DNA from: Orbilia blumenaviensis
Lineage: Eukaryota > Ascomycota > Orbiliomycetes > Orbiliales > Orbiliaceae
Length of the DNA stretch: 64,000 bases
Assembly (NCBI GenBank): GCA_036872755.1
Contig: JAVHNS010000008.1
Coordinates: forward strand, 806,001 to 870,000
Direction of reading: 5' to 3'
Below the pieces are notes generated by a model that made no database searches, was not told the origin of the DNA, and was given only the letters and a program-made list of their open reading frames with translations. This document shows, piece after piece, positions 44,466-55,900 of this stretch. Within the stretch, counting starts at the first letter, position 1; every line of letters begins with the position of its first letter. Position numbers and translations under genes: made by a program.

Positions 44466-45771
44466 TAAGAATTAGTTTATTATCGGGAGAAGGAAGAAAG
44501 AAAAAATCGGTATGGTAGTCGTTAAAATTTTTTTTTTATCTCTTTCTTTTAGTTGAGTGGTGATGAGACTGTGATGATGGTGGGTGCTGGCTGGGTTGGA
44601 GGGAGCTGGGGCGTGGGCGTAATTAAAGGTGAGGTAAGTTCAGTTGGAAAGGGGAAGCACGACTGCGGTCCTGATCTGTGCCTGTGCCTCGTTAACGTTT
44701 TTCCGCCCGCGAATCCCCAATTGATGGCTGTGCAGAGAGGATGACCACGACTATAGGTATGCAAGCTTCGGAGTGCTGTATAAGCAAAGAGAAAAACAGT
44801 AGTATAGTGTTCTACGCTATCGAGAAGGGATCAATAGAAGACTGGGAGTGTGTGTGTATCTGTGTTTATATATAAAGTGGGTAGTGGGTAGCTCGTAGCT
44901 AGTATGGATGTCTTATAATAAAAAAAAGTTGGTGGATTGTTTGAAGGAGAACTTAAATGCCTTCCCTCCTTCGTTCCGTTCACTTCAAAGCAGAAATATA
45001 TACCAAAATCACCACTATATGCTACTAGTATACTCCCTGGCAATCTAGCTACTTAGCTATTCGGGGTGTACGTAAAGAACTAATTGGCAAAGGGAAGAAA
45101 GTGAAAGAAAAGATAAGGTGATACATACCTAGGTACTTACTTACTAACAGCCAGGCAGCTGGCAGGTGCATTTTTTCCCTCTCTCCCCGTTTACTTTAGC
45201 CTAGTTTTCTTCTATGCCAGTAAAACAGCTAGCGGCTTTTTATTTTTTTTGCACCGCCGCTGCAGCAGGACCACACCCAAAAAGTTACTCCCGACGACGT
45301 CAGCTTCCAATGATCCCTGGTGGGAGCTCTGATCCGAGAAACATAGCTGGTTTTGACAGGCGTGCGCTTGAAACTTCCGTTTGGAAAACGATGCTAAGAG
45401 GCGGAGAACTCCATGCGCCTCAATTCGGATCGTATAAAAGAAGCGGAAGATAGGGAAAAGAAAACTCGAAGAGATCTTGGATCTGTCGCGTGACGTAGGA
45501 TATTAAAGAAGAAGAAAAAAACAAGTGATATTCGTTATATACAGTTTCATACACAGGCTGACCGTAATTATCGCAACCTTTTCCCCAAGTTTTACCCAAT
45601 CCGAGTTCAAGGGGGACCCCCTCTTTCTCCCCTCTTCATTCCTTATCAAACAAAGAAAGATGTTGATAGCCCCTGTTTCGTTTGGACAGGTATGTCAATC
45701 GAAGTAGGGAGATTTTTATACACATTGAGAGCCTTTAGCTGTAGGGCTCTCTTCGGAGGGAGATGGTCCGT
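44466..45771. other. Spacer VPS74 / ACP1
   Basis: The stretch holds the VPS74 upstream region and the ACP1 3' flank. No gene was seen. A frame at 45214-45453 has no domain support. A TTGGAC/GGCTATATAAAA-like stretch near 45774-45790 lies within the last ACP1 intron and exon. Confidence 0.6.
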
Positions 45772-46589
45772 TTAGACGGCTATATAAAACACAGCGATTG
45801 TTAGTCCAGGCTTGCCATGTGGCTTATTTCAGATGATAGAAGAGCTTACCCCCGGGCTGGCTGGAAATGTACTCAACAGCTTGTCCGACTATATACATCA
45901 CAGACTACCGTTAGATCACCCCAATATCCGAAGTTATTATGGCATATAAACGGTGCACGTACCACTGTGGATAGCATCGGCCTCCTTGTCTGGGATCTCG
46001 ACGCTGAATTCCTGATCGCGCAAAAAATCCAATTAGCAACCTATTCCTTTCCAATAGTCGCAGAGCGTATAAATAGATATAGTATCGTACTTCTTCAATG
46101 GCCATCACGACCTCAACGGTGTCAAGGCTGTCCAATCCAAGGTCGTTCGAGAAGTGGGAGGTAGCGGAAATCTTTATATCCAGACATATGTATTAGCACC
46201 TAGCTCAAAACGATAATAAACCGGACAACCGGTAACCCAGGCGATACATACCTTAGAAGGATCAGTGATCTATCCCAATTCCATCAATATCAGTTAGCAC
46301 TTTGTTTCCATCTCAATAACCATATATAGCGATACCCCGCCAAATACAATACCCCTCCAAAGAAGGGGAAGCTGGCCAAACCCACCTTGTCGAATCCCTT
46401 CAACAATTCCACTATCCGGCCCTCAATATCAGCCTTTGATGGTGGTCCACCCGACGAGTAGAATCGTCCGCCAAAGGCCATCTGCGGTGCTACGGACATC
46501 GAAGGAAGGACGCGGACGCCGGTGAATACCGCTGGTCTCATTGACGAAGTCAATAGACGGGAGGACTGTCGGAGTGCTGTTCGGAGCAT
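45772..46589 (-). CDS. ACP1: Mitochondrial acyl carrier protein
   Basis: Six minus-strand exons: 46589-46386, 46269-46252 (18 nt), 46171-46091, 46011-45963, 45888-45850 and 45779-45772 (8 nt), giving 132 residues. Mitochondrial ACP carries the growing acyl chain in type II fatty-acid synthesis, supplies lipoate precursors and is a complex I and Fe-S assembly subunit. The presequence is Arg/Ser-rich (MLRTALRQSSRLLTSSMRPA). The phosphopantetheine-attachment motif is DLGLDSLDTVEVVMAIEEEF, with the modified Ser in DSL. Exon 2 encodes only ITDPSK. The final intron (GTAAGC donor, GACTAAC branch, ATATAG acceptor) leaves AV and the stop. If it is not removed, the tail would instead read GKLFYHLK. The spliced ending QPGAV is closer in length to known ACPs. 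Confidence 0.92.
46252..46269 (-). other. ACP1: 18-nt microexon of ACP1
   Basis: Flanked by GGGATAG before and GTATGT after. It encodes ITDPSK between FDK and ISATSHF, where ACPs need about this many residues (compare yeast VDESKPVT). In-frame, so skipping would delete six residues without frameshift. Confidence 0.85.
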
Positions 46590-47289
46590 TTTGATAATAA
46601 TAAAATTATTAATTGAGTATGTCGAGGAAAAGTATTGATAGGAGTGGAGGGGAGGCTCGAAGAATAAAAGATGAATAGATCGATGAGGTAATTGAGGGCG
46701 TGGACCTTGCTTTTGCCAGGAAGACGGGAAGAAAGAAGAAGAGAGGAAATAGAGCTATTCCAATTCGTTCGTGTTAAAGTCCGAGTTTTAACTCAAAGCC
46801 TGCAAAAAAGAGACGGCGTTGTGTTTTCCGAGCGGGACCAACAAAATTTCACAGATCTTGTGGCGGTGCAGCCTTCAGATAAAGTGTGTGTATAAGCGCC
46901 AAGAGATGTGGCGTATTATAAAGCCTGCTATCCGCGCGGCTGGGGAGAGAGAAAAAACGACAATCGGCAAATGTGTTGTTTGTGTTCGTGTGGATCTGCA
47001 ATGTTCACGGCTAAGGGAAAAAATTTCTGGGGTTTCCTTTTTATTTTTTTCTGTCTGCATTTGATATCCACCCTCGACACCTCTCATCACCATCATCAAC
47101 GTTCATTGGATCGCAACCACCCCGGCGCGTTTATAGAACGACTGGTCCAGTAATCGCGACTACTAGTGGATTATCTCAATCTCTAATACTTCTCCCTATC
47201 CTTTTTTTCTTTTCCTTTTAATTTATTATAATTAAAGATATCACTTGCCCTTCCCTAACAGGCATACCTATAAGGCGCCCACCACCATC
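46590..47289. promoter_or_regulatory. Divergent promoter ACP1 / SURF6
   Basis: A 0.7 kb spacer between divergent genes that presumably carries both promoters. No gene was seen. A C/T-rich leader precedes the SURF6 start. Confidence 0.55.
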
Positions 47290-49239
47290 ATGAGTGAGAA
47301 GGACATCGAGGTATAGCGCTACCCAGGCGCCTTGTGTCGCTAGCCATATATCTTACCAATCTTGCCTCTAATACCTCTGTAGGACCGATTAATTAAGCAT
47401 GCTCGAGCATTCGACAGTCTTCTGAACCTGATCCCTGCAAAGCTGTATTTCACACAAGATAACTCCGTATGAAACCTTTCCTTCCTAATTGCCATTCCCC
47501 TATATACTTGTAAAGGGAAGATGGGATTACGGCGACTAATTATAAATATGGGAATGATTTAACAGGATCAATGGAAGAAGCGCAAACAGACTAAGGAGGA
47601 ATCGCAGGCTGCGAAACGTGCAAAGCTGGATCCAGACCAGGCCGTTACAGTTAAGGAGGTGGAAGACGAAAGAGCTAGAGAGCGTGCTTCGAGGGAAGAG
47701 AAGAGACGAAAGTTAAATGAGGATGGTGTTCCTTATGAGACAAAATCCCAGATGAAGGCTAGGAGAAAGGAGGAGAAGCGAAGAGAAAGAAGGCAGAATA
47801 AGGAGAAGGGTGGTCCAAAGAAAACAACCACAGAAAAGGAGGCTCAGGTAGAATCTGAAGACGACAGCGAGGACGAAGAGATGGTAGAGGTGGAAGGGGA
47901 GGAGGAGGAGGAGGAGGTAGTGGAGAAGCCGACACCGAAGAAGGCCAGCCGTCCACCGAAGAGCCCGTCCAAACAGTCAGCACCTGCAAAGGAGGAGGAG
48001 CATCACCCCGCCAAACGGAAAGATGCGAAACCGAACGGCGTTCAGCTTAAGGTCAATGGTACAGATAAGACTGGCAAAGCCTCAATCATACACAAGCCTA
48101 CGGTCGAGTCTTCGGATGATAGCGACAGCGACGCAGGAGAAGATGAGGACTCCGATTCCGACAAGGAAGAAGCAGAAGATATCACAGAAGACATGGACAA
48201 AATGGCACAAGACACATCTGACGAAGAAGACGGCTCAGAAGCTTCAGATTCAGAAGGTGAAACAATCCAGCGAATACCCGGCCTATCTAACGAACCCACT
48301 ACGACCTCCACCCCATCCCCCGCTCCATCAAATACAACCGACACCTCCGCTACCCAAAAGACGCTCGCCGAAAAGCTAAAATCCTCAAAAGACCCCTTGG
48401 TCCAACAACAACTAAAGGAGCGACTAGCAAAACGTATCGAAGAACTCCGTCATGCCCGTAAGGCCGATGGCGGCGAAGTACCTCGTACCCGCACAGAGCT
48501 CATGGAGCAACGGAGAAAACGTGATGAACAACGTAAAGAACGGAAGAAGCAGATGAGGCTACAAGCTAAAGTACTGGCTGATAAGGCGGCGGAATCTACG
48601 GATGCGAAGAAGCCAGGGTCTAAGAAGGGCAATGGGATATCTACGGCACCAGCGAACTATACATTTGGAAACGTCAACTTCGATGATGGGGATAAGTTAA
48701 CCGCGGACCTGGAAGGAGTTAAGGCTGTTGGGAAGAAGAGAGGACCGTCGGATGTTCTTGGAGCGCTGAAGCACGCTGAAGCAAAGAAGGCGAGGTTAGC
48801 GGGCATGAGTGAAGATAAGCGGGCGGATATTCAAGAAAAAGATAGGTGGAGTAAGGCGTTGAAGATGGCCAGTGGTGAGAAGCTACAAGACGATGAAGGG
48901 CTATTGAAGAAGTCATTGAAGAGGCAGGAGAAGGCTAAGAAGAAGAGCGAAAGGGAATGGTAAGTTTTCTCTGCTATTCCTATGTCATGATGCTTGAGCG
49001 AAGATGGGATTACTAACTACGTATTTTTCGGAATAAACAGGAAGGAACGCAATGCGAATGTCGAAAAGGGCAAGGTCATGCGGCAGAAGAAGCGCGAAGC
49101 CAACATTGCAGCACGAAAGGAACAGAAAAAATCTGGCAAAGGTGGAAAGAAAGCTAGGAAGGTCCCATCAAAGAAGCCGAAGGGGAGGGCGGGATTCGAA
49201 GGAGCGGGATTTGGAGGGGCGGGAAAGAAGAGAAAGTAA
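47290..49239 (+). CDS. RRP14: SURF6 / Rrp14 ribosome biogenesis protein
   Basis: Exons 47290-47310 (21 nt), 47383-47466, 47566-48959 and 49041-49239 give 565 residues. Rrp14/SURF6 is a nucleolar protein needed for processing of both ribosomal subunits and for polarity in yeast. The N-terminal Rrp14 domain begins MSEKDIE, then RLIKHARAFDSLLNLIPAKL and FTQDNSDQWKKRKQTKEES. The middle alternates acidic (EDDSEDEEMVEVEGEEEEEE) and basic stretches. The SURF6 domain runs from about residue 300 (LAEKLKSSKDPLVQQQLKER) through PANYTFGNVNFDDG to REWKERNANVEKGKVMRQKK, ending in a basic GKKRK tail. The 21-nt first exon would be missed by a simple frame search, which would start at an internal Met. Divergent from ACP1. 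Confidence 0.93.
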
Positions 49240-51649
49240 TCAGGGTTGAAGAGTTAATGCTGGCTAACTATGCTACGTGAACCCATATCGCGCACCCACC
49301 CTTTCGCATTCGTCTAGTTTGTGGACTTTGGTGGGTGCGTTTTGTATTTTTTTAGTATTTTATGTGTAAAATAGAAAGGGATACCCTTCGTTTCTGTTTT
49401 ATTTCTTCAATCGAGGCATACTTATTACCCATGCACAAGACTATACCCAGGCGCATATATCACAGTAACGATATCTCGTAGGCTAGCCGTTACAAGTACA
49501 GCGAACCTCGATTCTGCTAGAAAACCAGGAGTGTCTGCCTCTTTAAGAATGGTATAGCATATACTGTAGATAGAAATGGCGGACTTCGGAGAATTTTTTG
49601 GTAGTTCAGGTCTGTTTCGTAGCCAACATCAAGAAACTATAAATTCTCGAGTCAGCTTGGGAACCTCTAAGTCACCTCCCACGTTTATCAAAAACTCGTA
49701 CGGTGTGTAACATGTTGACACATGCTTCGCCGATAGGTTCCCGTTAATTAAAGGACCGGGGGGGCATTTCGATTAAAAAAAAAAAAAAGGTATATTATCA
49801 ACTTCAGACGTTAATACTGGCGGTGATATCAGCACGAGCTTCTGGGCCTCTTCGCATAAAGACAGCCTGAAGTTCTGACGAACATCCTTTTCACACTGCA
49901 TATGTCCGCGAAATAACTAGGCCTCCATCATGGCAGCAATGCAACGATAGGGAGGTGGCTACTATGCATAGTCACCTATACTATATCCCGTCCCCCTCAT
50001 GCTCAACCTCATGGAGTTATGCCTTTTGCTTTGACGACTGAGAGAAATGCAGCATACTCCAATGTCTGACCCTGTTGTAAAATGTCCAGCTGGCATTTAT
50101 TGGAGACGGTGTGATGCATTATGTACGTATGTAGTTGGTCGATCGATACGATGCTTTTCACGAGCTCGATCTCTTGGAGTCTCAATGTGAATATGATCTA
50201 CGGGTTCCAACAGCGAGTGCATATATGCAGCGTTAATCACACTATACACTGACATTGGTAATATATGACTCGGGGCATATCGTATCGCATCGTATCGTGT
50301 TCCGGCAATGGTCACAGACATGATTACATACGCTGTTAATGAGTAGTTAATATCGAGAAGAAAAAGCCTCTTGAGGAAAGGACGAAAGAGGCCAGGAATT
50401 ATCCTAAACAAGTATGGGTATCCGAAACGGTGGGGTTTAATATCTGGGTTTTATGATGGGTGGGTATGGTGGGTGTGGTGGTATAGTGATGTTGGTTGGG
50501 TGGTTGATATATGCGGTGTGGAAGGGGGGAGGGAGTGGTTGGGCTGGACCGTGAGACCTTGAGCAAAAAAAACAGAGCACACCATATTTTTTTAATCCCC
50601 CAGCAGACTCCGCGAAAACTTGCGTTTTATGCATGAGAAGGGCTGAAATTGTGTGTGTTTTTCTTTTTTCTGTTTCTTTTTCATTCCTTTTCTTTTTTCT
50701 TGTGATACCATGTTTCCGACGGATTTGTGTGTGTGCGTGTGTGTCTGTGAATTTTTTTCTTCTGAATCCCACGAAACTAGCTAAGGGTTTTTTCTTCAAC
50801 TCGGTCGTTGCATGTTGCATATGCACATTCCAGTCAGTATGCCCACGTACTACACAGCGGGACGACGGTGTTATGGTTTCTTTGAAACGGAGGGGAAGTG
50901 AGATGCTGGATGTGTAAGGGTGTGTGCAGTGGGTGTATAGTCAGGGTTCACCAGGCCAGTGTATAGTGTGCAAAGAAGATAAGAATCCGGGTTAGAACGT
51001 TTAACGTCGGAAGGATGGTATGAGTGTGGGGGGCGCCTACGAAGGAGCAACGACAGAGCAAGTAAGAAGGACCGGGATATATTGTTATAGTGTGGTGGAG
51101 ATGAGAAGTAGGTAGGTAGCTGTACAGAGAGGAGGCTCACACGCTCTCGGTTGCGCTGTATACTATCCGACTGTTACAAGGAATTCGTAGTAAACAGACA
51201 GGAGAAACGGAGCAGGCAGCCTATCAATGACAAGACTTCAAGGTGCGAAGGCGTTTGGGGGGGCGACCCTTGTAGTAGTGGTGAGTTAGAGGTACTTCGT
51301 TGCTAGAGGCAGGTCATCAGCTCGGTATCAGGGATTAGTATTTTTTCTTTAGCGTTTTTTTTTTCTTTCTTCCTTTCTCTCCTTCCTGCTCCCCGAGTTT
51401 ACCAAAGTGCCAGCTAGATGCCTGAGGTGGTACATTTGGGATAGACTCTTAAAATAACAGGTAGCGAATTATGATTCGTCGGGTTTAATGTGGCGACGGC
51501 ACGATGCAGTTTCTTAGGATTCCGAGGTCGACCCGGACCGGGTGGTGGTAGGAAGAATAAGTAAAAAAAAGGACTGTAGGAGGATTCTTTCGACGGAAAC
51601 GGAGGGTGATAGTAAGATGCTCTTGCAGCAGTGGTAGAGGTGGAATAGG
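49240..51649. other. 2.4 kb convergent spacer SURF6 / COQ9
   Basis: Two 3' regions face each other. The stretch holds A runs near 49774-49788, G/T-rich sequence at 50450-50540 and T-rich sequence at 50650-50760. A 44-codon frame at 49576-49710 (MADFGEFFGSSGLF) is the only compact frame noticed and has no support. The spacer is long for a convergent pair. Confidence 0.55.
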
Positions 51650-52938
51650 TTAGATCTTGACACCTTTGCTCCTTAAAACGTTGACGACGTTGTAGCGAGC
51701 GTAGTCAAGGTACTGTCCCACCCGGCCGACTGTGGAGCCCACTGATGCGCTATCGGCTAGTCTTTCGTCAAGGAAAGCCCAGGTGTTCGTGAATCGGTCC
51801 GATTTGTCCTGGCTCATGTATACCTCTGTGTGAGGTTTTCTAACGTTAGTCGTTGTTCTGATCGTTTATTGGTCTTGCAGGCATTTTATCATCGTTCTAG
51901 AAGGAATGGCAATGGATGGAAATCTTTGCCGGCGCCTGCATCACGAATGAGACGGGTGGGAATCCGGGTCTATCCCCGTAGGTAGGTATATCTGTACACA
52001 GGTATGCATGGGGTGGTAACCCCATTTGCTGTGTGGGCTCCAACGATGGGATTGGATGGGGCAGGCGGGATGCGGCGAGGGTTGGAATAAGATAAAGGGA
52101 GATATAATATGCAAGTCATAAAGTAGCCGAAAGTATAAGCCACAGGCAGATGGTACTGTGGGGACTTAAAAGTACTTTAACGAGAGAGGGGAGAGAAAAA
52201 TCCACTTACCGGTTGCTGCATATATGCCTGACAAGATACCTCGTTTAGTATACCAGGATACATCGACTGTTCTATCCCCCGCGATGTTCCACATGGTATC
52301 GGCTAGGCTAAACAGTTCGGATGTAGAAGATTGTAGATTGGTTGGATATTTCATGAGAGCAACTGCCTATGCCGGTTGAAGGGAAATAATTATGCAAGTT
52401 AGCTAAAGTTGATGTTTTCAAGAGAAAAAGTAGTTTAGTCGGTTTGCCACGGGTATGATGTTACCTCTGGCCAACGACGTATAACATCTTTATTCTGCTT
52501 TAACCGCTCAATGCAAAGAGCCCTAATCTTGCTGGTAGTACCGAGCCTTGGGTTTGTAGCCTGCAAATCTTTCCATTCTTCGGATTCTGCAAATTTGTTT
52601 AATCGCTCTCTTTGGGTGACCAGGTGATACTTGACAATATCAAAGGGACCTTGGGGGAATAAATTGGTAGTAACATCCAAGTATCCCGATTCTTTGACCC
52701 CCGAGAGCAAAGCCGAGTCAGTGAAGCCCTGGGAGGGTACGTGGCTCAGGGCAGCTGATAATATTGCGGCCTGCTCAGGTGTATATGAGGCACTGGAAGC
52801 GGCGGAACCTTGAGCATGGTTCAGTCGGTAACCATTCAGGCCAATTCTTGAGCCTTGGAGAGCGGGTGACGGGTTCCAGCGGGCACCAAAGCCCAGAAGA
52901 CCTTGCCGAAGGACACGGTGAGACGACTTCGAAGCCAT
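51650..52938 (-). CDS. COQ9: Coq9 ubiquinone biosynthesis protein
   Basis: Exons 52938-52465, 52366-52210 and 51825-51650 give 268 residues. Coq9 is a matrix lipid-binding protein of the CoQ synthome that presents substrates to Coq7. The N-terminus (MASKSSHRVLRQGLLGFGAR) looks like a mitochondrial presequence. The family core is visible as QAAILSAALSHVPSQGFTDS, YLDVTTNLFPQGPFDIVKYH, RWPEAVALMKYPTNLQSSTS (exon 1/2 junction), GDRTVDVSWYTKRGILSGIY and DRFTNTWAFLDERLADSASV. Introns are 98 nt (GTAACA donor) and 384 nt. The second is unusually long for this window. Confidence 0.93.
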
Positions 52939-55900
52939 ATTCCTGTAATCTAAAAAAGATAAATATCAGCTTTGTACAAGACAATTAGCGTGGAATTCGT
53001 TAGAAGGAAACTAACCGCTCACCCTTTTGCTTAGAGAATAAAACAGGAATGCGTTTAGCTCCCCGTTTCCCCCTTCGATTTCTTTTGAACGTGGGGTTGG
53101 TTCGATATCAAAAAGGAAAGAAAGAAGTCTCGGGTGCGATTTTGGATGCAATTGCGGAATTTCATGCGGCAGGGTTTTATGCCATTCGGAGATGAAGCGG
53201 ATAGCGGTCCTTGATAATCTCCCGGCTCGATCCACACGAATATATCACTGCTATGACACTGATGATGTCCAGTTACATGGCAAGCTTCCAGCAGCTGATT
53301 GTTAGTCTTCAACGACAGTTGTCGAGTCCTTCGGCCCGTTGTTGTTGTCGCCTGTGAAGGTTTGGGGGTTCGTGACGTTCTTCTCGGCAACATCAGACTA
53401 AAAATTTTAGGTGTTGCGGCCGACGTTGTACGGCTTCCAATTGCAACCTGCACCTAACCTTAAAGTTTCGGACCGGAAGGCAAATCCAGACCTCACGGTT
53501 GGCCTTCACATCATCCTACGTATGATAGTATTATTGATAATAAGCTGTAGGTATGATCTAGACGGCACGCTATCATGACATGTTAAGCAGACGACTATTG
53601 GTCTTAAGTTCGGGCTAGGATGAGAAATATACCGCAAAGCCAAAACCCTCAATGTCAAGATACATCCCATCCGGGCGACTTTTTTTTTTTTTTTTCTATT
53701 CGAGGGCGATAGAGCTGCAATACGGGTTCGAAAGCCACGACCCAAAGGAACGGATGAGACGAGCCCCCCTCCAAAAGCATATCCATGCATTCATTTCACG
53801 CCAATTTCTCAAGGGGCCGCTATCCGCCCAATCAGAAGATCAGTCCCACAGCAGTGTTCGGAACCCCACGGGCTTCATAATGATAACTACCCGGGTATCA
53901 GCTTGGTCTCGATATATTACAAGCACCAGAAAGGCCTAACGCTCGTCGCTGATGCGATTTTGTTAGAACTTACGCTATATAGTACGTAAGTCTGTTTGCT
54001 CAAAAAATTTCTGATGACCCGGGGTTTCCTTAGTTTCTTTAAATTTCCGGCTGGTCGAGGTTTCCTATTGGTCTGACATCTCTCGAACATAAATGTCAGA
54101 CGCACGTTCTTTAACCCTAGTCTGTCTATCTGCTCCCATGTTTCAACGTTTCATTTCCAGTGGATCGTGTTATTCTCTATCGGTCGACGATCTACTCGGC
54201 CCGAGCTTTGGTATCATGGTCATCTCGATCTTGACCAATTGGACATTGAATTTCTTGGTTCAGCTGACCATGGTTAGGCAAAGTGGTCTGTTGCAAATAC
54301 GATCAGGCCCAGTCAACCGCACTTCGCGACTGAATTGCGCACATGTTACGTCTTAGGGACAATGTAGTTTAATCACAAAAAATACGGAGAGCGCACTGAC
54401 ATTTTCCTCATCTCATTGTTACTACTATTTTCTTTCTTTTTTCGATTTCTGGGCCCAAAGGATCCATATAATCCCTGAGAAAATCTCGTGCGGTGGGCCT
54501 TCAGAATGCGTGATGCACGTGTGATCACATAAGTCACAAAATGTTATCCGCCCCAACCTCGACAACTTATATTGATCTCCTTTCGATCCATTTCGATACT
54601 TCTTTTAGATAGACGCCTGCAAGCCACTAACACTAGTCATGTTGAACAGTCTGGCGCATCAAAGAAAAAAAAAAACCGACTTAGAAGGGAGGAGCATGGG
54701 TCATGGGGTGGTTGGCACCAAGGGTTAACTTGCATCCGCTTTGTCCTACCCAGGCCGGTGTAGCCGCCGATTGACAAGACCGCTGAACCTTGAAATGAAG
54801 GAAAAATATCTTTTCTCTCTGCCTCTTTCTTTTCAGATCGAAGGTCATATCATATTTGAGATGAAAATTTTCCCCCGTCGAATCTTAGGCATCGAAAGTG
54901 CTCAGATGTAAGATTTGAGACATGTCTGAATCGAATGGCCCTCCCTCCACAACTTCCCTCGGCTAAATAAGGTTGAGGGTGTTAGCTGGACGTCAGATAT
55001 TGGTGTAACATAAGGGTTTCTAAAGCTCTATCCCTTTCGTGAGATTAAAATCTTCAAACCGGAAGTCATTTACCGGAGAATGTGTGTAACATAATCGAAG
55101 GTCTAGACAAGTCCGAATGATTGCGGGTTGGCTAACAGCCACCGACCCCTTTATTTTGATAAGTTGATAGTAATAACTAGCAGTCGCACTAACTCATTGT
55201 TAGGTATTAGCTTGAACCTTCAATTTGACCTCCCCACAGAGGTGGGTCGACTTCTTTCAGGAATAGGCAGGACGGAACGGTACTGAATTAGACTAGGCTA
55301 AGGACCACTATTATGATATAATTGCTGGTTCCTCGGAAATATCACAATGGACATATCCGAAAACATTGTCAGTTTGCCCCCAGAAAGCAAAAAAACAGGA
55401 ATACTATTCGGTTTTAAAATTTTTTTTGAGAAATTTGTGATTGCATCTTGATTGATTGATTGACGGTTTTAGCCTAGTGAGATTGTAAGATATACCACGA
55501 AATCTGTCGCTGCGACGGAGCCTTATATATGAAGAAATGTTTTTTTTTTTTCCCCCTTCCCTGTGGTAGACCTTGCATCTTGACTGCATATGCACAGGGA
55601 TAGCTGTTTCTTCGGGGGAGGTTGGCAACTGGGTTTTGAAGGCTTCTTATTTGTCGAGGTCTAAGTGAGATGCTACTTCTGCTGGCATGGTCGTGGTCTG
55701 GAGATTGATTATATGCGGTGGAGCGCGATGGGAAACGGATGTGGTCTCCAATTGCAATGCAATGCAATTTCCAACTTAATTCTCAAGCATGAGCACACCA
55801 CCCCTTCCCATCGCACCCCCGTCCGGCCACACACCCTTTCTCTCTGCACGCTCATGAGCTATCGAGAAAACAGCAGGATTGCATGGTCTCTGGCACTCCA

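Noticed and set aside
49576..49710. 44-codon frame MADFGEFFGSSGLF... downstream of SURF6
   Set aside because: Short, without splice context or recognisable features; cannot be told from chance.
53700..53735. GGGTTCGAAAGCC resembling a tRNA B box
   Set aside because: No matching A box or cloverleaf could be folded around it.
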